In this document: positions 6,753-13,042 of the stretch, piece by piece
Layout: each line of letters opens with the position of its first letter
Numbering within the stretch: position 1 is the first letter of the stretch
Assembly (NCBI GenBank): GCA_019693395.1
Contig: JAAMXP010003676.1
Location: 1,439 to 14,480 of the forward strand
DNA from: Ettlia oleoabundans
Lineage: Eukaryota; Chlorophyta; Chlorophyceae; Chlamydomonadales
Direction of reading: 5' to 3'
DNA length: 13,042 bases
Made by a program: the position numbers and the translations under genes
Notes under the pieces: model-generated
Databases searched by the model: none
Seen by the model: the letters and a program-made list of their open reading frames with translations, nothing else
Told to the model about the DNA's origin: nothing

Positions 6753-9376
6753 CTAAGGAAACTGCCGCTCAGGGTGCTGCTCAATGCCACCATCGTCAGA
6801 ATGGTCGGCATGCGGATCATGCTCAGCGTGCGCGTCATGCCCGAGCGCCTGCTCTAGCTGACTCAGCACGTGGCCATGGCCATGCCCAGCCGGGCGGTGT
6901 CGGCGGCGCTGCGCCCACGCCTCCCTCAGGCGCTGGGCAGCGTTCATGCGAGCCGCCTTGCCTGTGGGCTTGGGGACATCCTGTTGCGGTGCCGCCTGTT
7001 GCTGCTGTTGTCCCCCCTGCTGCACCGGCTGCTGCACTTGCTGCTGCCCTGGCTGCTGCTGTTGCTGTTGCTGTTGCGCCTGTGGTGCCTGGGGGTCCTG
7101 CTGACCTGCCTGCTGCTGTCCCCCTGGCTGCCCTTGCTGCTGCTGCTTGTCCTGCGGCGCTTGCGGCTGCTGCTGGCTCGGTTGCTGCTGGGCACCCTGC
7201 TGCTGCTGCTGGCCTGGTTGCTGCTGGGCACCCTGCTGCTGCTGCTGGCCTGGTTGCTGCTGGGCTCCCTGCTGCTGCTGCTGGCCCAGTTGCTGCTTGG
7301 CACCCTCCTGCTGCTGCTGCTGCGGTTGCTCCTGCTGCTGCGCCTGCTGCGTCGCGGGCACGGTGACTGGCGCAGGCCCTGGCGGCAGGTGGTTCCTCCA
7401 GTTGGCCATATTTTCGGGTGTGGCGGAAGCGTGGAGCTTAGCTTTGGCCGAGGCCTCTTGCTCCCTAAGCCGCTGCTGTTCTGTCAAGAAAGCAGGATCG
7501 AGGTTCCCAGCCGCACTGCGCTGTAGCTTGGACTGACACTCCTGAAGTTCGCTGCGAAGCGAGGCAGCCTCCTGCAACTGCACCTCATCCTGCACGCGAT
7601 ACGGAGGGCGGTACAACAGGTTCGCAAGTAAGGCAGTACAGAGGAAACGCCGCCGCAGTATTGCACATGGTGAGCAAGCGCATGCGGGCAGGCAACGCTT
7701 TAGGTTGACTAAGACCTATAAAGCAGAGAGGCAGGCCACACAAACGTGTCTTTCTGTCACAGTCATTACCGTCCGTACAGCAGCCACGCACCTGGCTGCC
7801 CTGCTTGTGTATATCCGCATCCAGGCGCTGCTGCAGGTCTGCTGCCCGTTGCTCCTGCTCACTGGCCACCTGCTCCAGCTCAACCGCCCTGCAGTCCAAG
7901 GTTGTGCAAGCTTACACAAGGTTGTGCAAACCTGGGCTGGAATTAGCTGGACCTGGTGCGCTCATGGGACTGCCAGGCAACTTGGCGTCTTCATCAAGCA
8001 TTGGTGTTTCAACATTTATTTGTGCCACCAGGATCGCTATGGATTTTTCAACCAGAAAGCCCCCTTGGTGCATCCCCAGCTGGTTGCAAAGACCAACTGT
8101 GTTATTGGAGCGGCTGCTTGGATGCTTTTAGGCTGCCAGCTGGCTGCCGCAAGCAAGCGGCGGACCACACCCCAAGTCCTACGCTGGCCCTCCAGCACCC
8201 ACCTGTTCTGTGCCACCAGCAGCTCTCCTTGGCAGTTGAGCAGGTTCTGCTCAAGCTTGCTCGACTGCTGCGAGTGCTGCAGGGAGGCGGGAAATGAAGG
8301 GGGGCAGTCAAACACTGTGACAAGCATACTGCCAGGCGGAGCAACAAGCACAGAGCCAGCACGCACACAACCACCATACACAGAACACTGGGCCAAAAGG
8401 GCTAACATAGAGGCGCCTGCCCCGCCTGCCGCCATCATAACCGTGCGAAACTGGCATGACTAATACTGCAGCCCAATCACTGCCAATTCAAGCCAGCGGG
8501 AGGGCGCTTACAGGGCTTAGCGGGCAAAGCGGTAGGCTGCAGCATCTGCACCTTGCTGTGGGTGTTGCCAAGTTCTGAGGTAAGACGCTCCAGCCGCACC
8601 CTGAGCTCGTTCACCTCCCGCTCCTTGGTTTTTAGCTTCTCATCCCGCTCAGACATCAGGCGGCGAAGCCGGGCTGCACAGGAAAACCAGGGCGTATTTA
8701 AGATTGCGGCGGAGGTGGGGGTGCTGGCGATGAAAAGCACGGGAGCCGCTTCCTTTCGAATACCTCCATCATTTGCGCAAAAAATCACTGCGGGTTGCAA
8801 CTCTTAGAGAGAGAAAAAGGCAAACTTACTCTTGTCTGACTCTGCGGCATTTAGGTTGGTGAGGGTGGTGTCCAAGTGGGCGTGTAGCGCCTTCTTGTGC
8901 TTGTGCGTCCACAGCCAGCCGCCAAGAGAGATCACCATCAGCACCAGCACCACAGCTTTCACCCCCTGGGCTGCCACCTTGCGTGCCAGAGTCTTTCGCT
9001 TCCTGCATAGCGCATGGTGCCAGACAGGAGAGGGAGGTGCTGTGTGATGATATGGGGTGACGAGGAAAGAAGGGAGTGGAACAAGAGGGCCATTTATGTA
9101 TCGCGAATGAAGGAGGTGCCCAATGGAAAAGGGGCAAATTAGTTCAAAATATCCTATCTTCACGTGCCAGGAGGGCGAAATTGGTTTGGTTCATGACGAA
9201 GAAACGAAGAGCCGCAGGGGAGGGGGCCAGGCGGCAGCGGGACTGGCGGCGGCGAGACCCGGTGTCGTCAGCAGTGGCCTGCAATGGGCGGCACGGTGCC
9301 CTTGCGGCTCCTTGCGGGATAGAGATACCGGTAGTTCTCACCGGAGCCGTACGGCGCGCTGACAGAGAGTGACCAT
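6753..9376 (-). CDS. Single-pass coiled-coil membrane protein with poly-Q and His array, 445 aa
   Basis: Exons (minus): 9376-9342, 9002-8830, 8673-8552, 8276-8203, 7888-7792, 7589-6753. All are GT/AG and in phase, 1338 nt with stop. The ATG at 9376 opens an 11-codon exon whose donor CG|GTGAGA completes Arg12 with exon 2. Residues 1-25 are basic, and 26-43 are one hydrophobic segment (VKAVVLVLMVISLGGWLW), giving type II topology. Residues about 50-220 are a charged Leu/Glu/Lys/Arg/Gln coiled coil (for example LRRLMSERDEKLKTKEREV, 72-90). Residues 248-370 are Gln-rich and contain four 12-residue repeats (256-303). Residues 374-398 are basic (RLREAWAQRRRH), and 398-439 are His/Asp/Ala-rich. The layout recalls animal Golgi type II proteins (GOLM1, GOLIM4): short cytosolic tail, one membrane span, luminal coiled coil, acidic or low-complexity tail. 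I recognise no family by sequence, so the function is unknown. The weakest splice site is the exon 3 donor (AAG|GTGCAG). Confidence 0.8.
7182..7325 (-). repeat. Four tandem 36 bp repeats encoding a Gln-rich 12-mer
   Basis: Units lie at 7182-7217, 7218-7253, 7254-7289 and 7290-7325. The first two are identical. The third differs at a few bases (ggctcc, ggcccag) and the fourth is diverged. Each begins TTGCTGCTGGGCACC on the plus strand and, read on the minus strand, encodes GQQQQQGAQQQP or a variant (residues 256-303). CTG/CAG triplets dominate the surrounding 300 bp, so copy number probably varies between strains. Confidence 0.9.
7897..7929. repeat. Short direct repeat with a near-palindrome inside an intron
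   Basis: CAAGGTTGTGCAA occurs at 7897-7909 and again at 7917-7929. Between the copies, TTGTGCAAGCTTACACAA (7902-7919) is an almost perfect palindrome centred on AAGCTT. It lies in the intron 8202-7889 of the coiled-coil gene, starting about 13 nt upstream of the acceptor AG, so it covers the polypyrimidine/branch-point zone. Confidence 0.6.
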
Positions 9377-10138
9377 TCGACACAAATAGCCGGCTGGTTC
9401 TGTGCAGTGCGCGTCATCGTGCACCGCATGGGCAGATGAGGGCCCACACGATGCGCAAAGACCGGCACTCAGGCCGTGGGTTTTGCTTGCCTGAGTCCAC
9501 GGACATCGTCATCGTCCAACAAGCCGCTGCCTTTGTATTCGTATTGAGGCAGATTAAAAACCGCTCCCTCGCCCCCTACGCCAGCGTTTGGTGAGGACCA
9601 GAGGGAGTTTCCCCCAGCCGGTGCCCGTCTATGCGCATCCGAAATCATGCTCTATGTTTCCGCAACAAGGATTGCAGTGACGATGAACGCTATAGGTACC
9701 CGTAGCGGAAAGGACCGATGACAGGGCCCAGTACAGGGTGATGTACGCAGCTGCAGCCGGTGCCATTGCAGCGCAGCTCCTATTGTCCCACACCTGCTGC
9801 CTGCTGGTGCACATCCCTCTGCCAACACCTGACCACCATCTCGAATTGCAAGCAAGTAGCTTTCCATGCCTTGCTGGTGCCGTGCGTTCTGAACCAGCAC
9901 ATTGCCCTCTGCGTGCCCGCGCCCCTCTTTACAAGGCTGTGCTAGTTGTGACACATAAGGGCAGCTTATGATAATTTGTTGCTTCGAAAGCACAACTGGG
10001 TGCTCCAGTTGGCACCACGCAGCAGCCCAAGCGGCAACATACTGTGCCCCATTTGAAGGCTGTAGCCAGCGACGCCCGAAGATAACAAAGCTAAATTAGA
10101 TGGGTGGCTCATCAGTTGAGTGCTGCCGACTGTTCGCT
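9377..10138. other. Intergenic: eIF2B-gamma 3' UTR and coiled-coil gene promoter
   Basis: 762 bp between the stop of eIF2B-gamma (10139) and the start of the coiled-coil gene (9376), both minus. The eIF2B-gamma poly(A) signal candidate is at 9929-9933, so about 550 bp remain for the next gene's promoter and 5' UTR. Open frames on both strands (for example minus 9993-9652 and plus 9738-9971) show no domain and no continuation. I see no TATA box, repeat or RNA gene. Confidence 0.5.
9929..9933 (-). terminator. Candidate TGTAA poly(A) signal of the eIF2B-gamma gene
   Basis: TTACA on plus, TGTAA on the coding strand, about 205 nt past the TAA stop at 10139-10141. It is the first TGTAA after that stop and lies at a normal 3' UTR distance for an alga. 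Confidence 0.5.
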
Positions 10139-12984
10139 TTAATCCCGCAGAGGCGCAACCGGCAGTATCTCCTCTGTAAGCTCTGTCCCAGCGGGCACAG
10201 CGTAGCCCGGCGCCAGCTGGCAGTCCCGCAGCCGCACCCCCTCCCCCAGGCTCACCCCGCTGCTCAGGATGCAGTTGTGCACCTGGCAGTTAGGGCCCAG
10301 CCGCACATCATCCATGAGCACGCTGTTCACAATCTGCAAGTTTAACAAACAGATCACAGAAGGAGGAAGAAGGCATCAAGGAGTGGCAGCCACAATAATG
10401 ACCGGGGAACCACTGTCGACACAAGCGTTGACACAAGCCTTGCTATGTGCGGGAGGGGTAGCAAGCAGCTGAGCCTCTCCATCGCCAAAGCAAATGGCCA
10501 TGTGCTTCTAATCACGCCACAAACCAAGCAATGCCCAAACCCCTGTTACCAACAACATTGCCCCCCACCTAAATCTTGCCGTATCAGCCTCCACCATACC
10601 GAACCCGCCCACAGTATCCCACACACTCCAAACCACTAGGCTCACCTTGCTGCCAGTGCCAATGACGCATCCAGAGCCCACCACGCTCCTCTTCACGCTG
10701 GCCTTATCTTCCAGCACTGTATCAGCTCCCACCATGGTGGCCGGGGACACGTTGGCCCGTGCGCCCATGCTCACGCTGCCAGCCACGAAATTGTCAAACT
10801 TGGGGTTGGGTTCCTCTCTGAGCACGCGTGCCGCGTTCTGCACACTTAGCACGTCCCTGCAGGGTGGAAAGCGCGTGGAGCGCATGCATATATATTTGCA
10901 GGAGCATGCTGCTATGCTACTGTTTGGCAGGCTACAACGCTACCAGCAACAACTCTCAAGTTTTTACATATGGCCTTGCGACTTCTCAGCAATGGATCCG
11001 CGATCGTGATCGCCCTTCACAGGCTGGCCTATTAATTGCTACAGGAACAACCCACCTGTTGACATCTGCATATCCCTGTAGAGTGTTGGCTCGCTGGCAG
11101 AAAATTCCCTGTGGGACCAGATACGCGCAGCAGTACCACTCAGGCTTGATGCCGCCGGTACAGCCGCTGCCACCCGCAGCTGCCCCCGTGCCTCCCGCCG
11201 TGCTGCTGCTGCTCACCCCGGAGACCGAGAGATCCGCCATGCTGCCTTCCAGAGCTGCTGGGACGCTGCCGCCGCCCGCTGCGGGGCTATAAGTGGCTGC
11301 TAGAGCAGCTGCCTGCTCCTCTCCCACGCTGCGCCGCGGCTTGAGCTGGTACCGGATGAGATGCGGTATCAGCTGCTCCTCAAGGTGCTTCAGCTTCTCG
11401 TTAGCTGCCAGGACCGCTTTCAGTGTGGGGGTGTGAAACACATACACCTGAAGCAGGTGTGCAAGGTGGACAACTTCACAAAGGCTGCCACCAAGCTGCC
11501 CACCCACTCGCATATCCACCAGGTCCCCCCCAACAACTACAACACCACCCATTACCACACCACCCAATAACCAGGCCACCCACCAGTTACCATACCACCC
11601 ATTGCCACACCACCCATACCCACACCCAGAAACCCCACCTGCATGTCCACCAGGTCAGTGCGGATCTCCATGTCTGGGAAGCGACGCAGGAAGCTGGGAG
11701 GAATAATCAGCTGCTTCACGATCTCGGGGCTATGCACATACAGCGTCAGCCTGTCGGTCCCAACTGCCATGCCTGCAGGCAACGGCCAGGGGTCAGGGGG
11801 ATGCAGGCCAAGGCAGGCAGCAGAACCAGTGTCACGTTGCAGACACGAGCTGAGAGCACACACGGCAGCATTGTGCCCCAGGTGTAAAAGAGTGCAGATC
11901 GTCAAGCATAATGCTGGCCAGGTGGCTTTCAAGGGTGGCAAGCTTGGCACGGCCTGCTCCAGTGCAAGCAGCAGAAAGACCTCCATACGATTTTAACCAG
12001 GCTAGGGGTCAGCATGCCACGCTATGCCTGCTGCGTTGGTAGTTTCACTTCCTACTGTGCTGGTGAGCGCCTAAGTCGGCTAGACAGCTACCCTCTGTTA
12101 TGCCCGCTATACAGAAACGCCGCCTACATTTACCAGGTAGTGTCCATTACGTACCAATGTAGTCAACATTGCGGGGGGAGCGCCCCGGCTTTGTTTCCTC
12201 TGTGGCAAGCACCCTGCGCCGCCCCAGCAGCGCCGTCATGACCGCCTCCCTCACGTGATGGGTCAACAGCTGCGCCCGCAGGCTGGCATCCGACACAACA
12301 TCGCCGCTGCAGGGAGATGGGCAGGATCGGGGAGGCAGCTGAAGGTAATCATCCCAGGTTGGCTGGAAATCAGGTTGGCTGTGCCTTGGGGCCGGTAAGG
12401 TGAAGTGGAATTAACATTATGCTGTAAGGAAGAAGCAGCTGCGGTCAACAGGAAGGAATAACAAACATCTGCATGTCCGTCGTGATGCATTGATTAGCGG
12501 CAGGCAATGGCACCTCGAAAAAGGCAACCCCTGCAGCAGGAATACTGCAGCAACCAGGAGTGTTGTGGATGGCGCACCTGAGCAGCACAAAGTTGTCTGT
12601 GCGGATTCGGTCGATGATGTGGCGCAGCGCATCCACGGCGGGCAGCCCGTCCGCCACTTGCACCGCCTGCGGGATAGGCAAAGGCAAGGCAAAGGAGCGG
12701 ACGCATGTGGGTGCAGAACCAAAGCAAGCAACAACAACAAAAGGGGGCGGGGGGTTATGCTGTTTGTGAGCTGGGGATATTGCGTTTGCGAGTGGTCTAG
12801 GAGGCAAGGGCAGCTGCAGATGCGGAGCACACTGCGTTGGACAAAGTAAGGCACAAGCGGCAGGGCTTCTCGCAGCCTTCCTGCCTCGCTGCTTCCGAGT
12901 TCGTACCTCTATGTTCAAGCCGCCGTGGTAGCCTGTCGTCAGCCAGGCATTCACTGCTTGCGCTGCTAAGTGTCCCTCACAGAC
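10139..12984 (-). CDS. EIF2B3: Translation initiation factor eIF2B gamma subunit (3' part, 7 exons)
   Basis: Exons (minus): 12984-12907, 12666-12578, 12306-12155, 11772-11639, 11447-11056, 10856-10646, 10333-10139. All are GT/AG and in phase, giving 416 visible residues ending in TAA; the first exon(s), with the GGxGxR nucleotidyl motif, lie beyond the right edge. eIF2B is the guanine-nucleotide exchange factor for eIF2, and gamma pairs with epsilon in its catalytic part. The nucleotidyltransferase-like domain is residues 1-187: ALR near 39-41, FVLLSGDVVSD (52-62) in place of the family's LSCDLxTD, DYIGM (104-108), DLVDMQVYVF (146-155), and LIPHLIRYQ (178-186) matching human LIPYLVRKQ. Residues 192-250 are an Ala/Gly/Ser linker. 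WYCCAYL...CQRANTLQGYADVNR (255-282) matches the human segment before its left-handed beta helix, whose hexapeptide rungs run to about 405 here (VGSGCVIGTGSKIVNSVLM and following). Family identity is firm. Only the exact splice sites are inferred. Confidence 0.93.
11510..11656 (-). repeat. Intronic near-copy of an exon end, with a C-rich minisatellite
   Basis: The plus-strand sequence GCATGTCCACCAGGTC (11641-11656) is the last coding stretch of the fourth visible eIF2B-gamma exon (DLVDMQ). GCATATCCACCAGGTC at 11510-11525, inside the following intron (11638-11448), matches it at 15 of 16 bases with an offset of 131 bp. Between them, a 25-mer at 11542-11566 recurs at 11592-11616 with two mismatches, built from CCACACCACCCAT-like units. 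Confidence 0.75.
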
Positions 12985-13042
12985 CTGCACATTTGCATTG
13001 CAGCAGCAGGCGGCACAAACGGGGTTGGTGGCACGGGGGGGG
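12985..13042 (-). other. Intron edge of eIF2B-gamma at the right end of the window
   Basis: This is intron sequence upstream of the exon starting at 12984. The acceptor AAATGTGCAG ends at 12985. The last bases on the plus strand are a run of G. The missing N-terminal exon(s) must lie to the right. Confidence 0.6.

Noticed and set aside
7182..7325. CRISPR-like array
   Set aside because: The units are contiguous with no spacers, code in frame for a Gln-rich repeat and lie in an intron-bearing eukaryotic gene.
6870..7526. Long plus-strand frames rich in Leu or Cys opposite the poly-Q exon
   Set aside because: They are the antisense reading of CAG/CTG repeats. The minus strand carries a phase-consistent six-exon gene here, while the plus frames have no domain and no supporting exons.
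9652..9993. 113-codon minus frame and overlapping plus frames in the eIF2B-gamma/coiled-coil gap
   Set aside because: Competing frames lie on both strands with no domain, no exon partners and an internal poly(A) signal.

Overview
The window looks like nuclear DNA of a green alga (chlorophyte). It holds five protein genes, all broken up by short spliceosomal introns of about 130 to 460 bp. Donors are mostly GTGAGN or GTGCGN and acceptors mostly CTGCAG or TGCAG. TGTAA, the chlorophyte polyadenylation signal, follows several stop codons. The proteins are rich in Ala and Gln. I rebuilt the gene models by hand from splice consensus, reading phase and protein-family register. In the three complete models every exon joins in phase and the total coding length is a multiple of three. 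The species is not identifiable from the window; Chlorophyceae or Trebouxiophyceae is only a guess.

Layout from left to right. (1) 1-1316, minus: the 5' part of a type II membrane sulfotransferase-like gene, cut by the left edge. (2) 2007-4023, minus: a complete 7-exon F-box protein gene (301 aa). (3) 4463-5891, plus: a complete 4-exon GNAT (RimJ/RimL-type) N-acetyltransferase gene (200 aa), divergent from the F-box gene across a 439 bp shared promoter region. (4) 6753-9376, minus: a complete 6-exon gene for an unfamiliar 445 aa single-pass membrane protein. It has a coiled coil, a Gln-rich tract built on four 36 bp tandem repeats, and a histidine array with period 3 near the C-terminus. It converges with the acetyltransferase gene, and two facing TGTAA signals lie between them. 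(5) 10139-12984, minus: the last seven exons (416 aa) of the gamma subunit of translation initiation factor eIF2B, cut by the right edge.

The genes do not form a pathway: eIF2B is translation housekeeping, the F-box protein is a likely SCF ubiquitin-ligase adaptor, the GNAT acts on an unknown amine, and the two membrane proteins look like secretory-pathway (Golgi-type) proteins. I saw no mobile element, CRISPR array, tRNA, rRNA or prokaryotic operon. The item most deserving a second look is the coiled-coil/poly-Q/His-array membrane protein. Further points are the facing poly(A) signals, an intronic copy of an exon end in the eIF2B-gamma gene, and an excess of the palindrome GCATGC.
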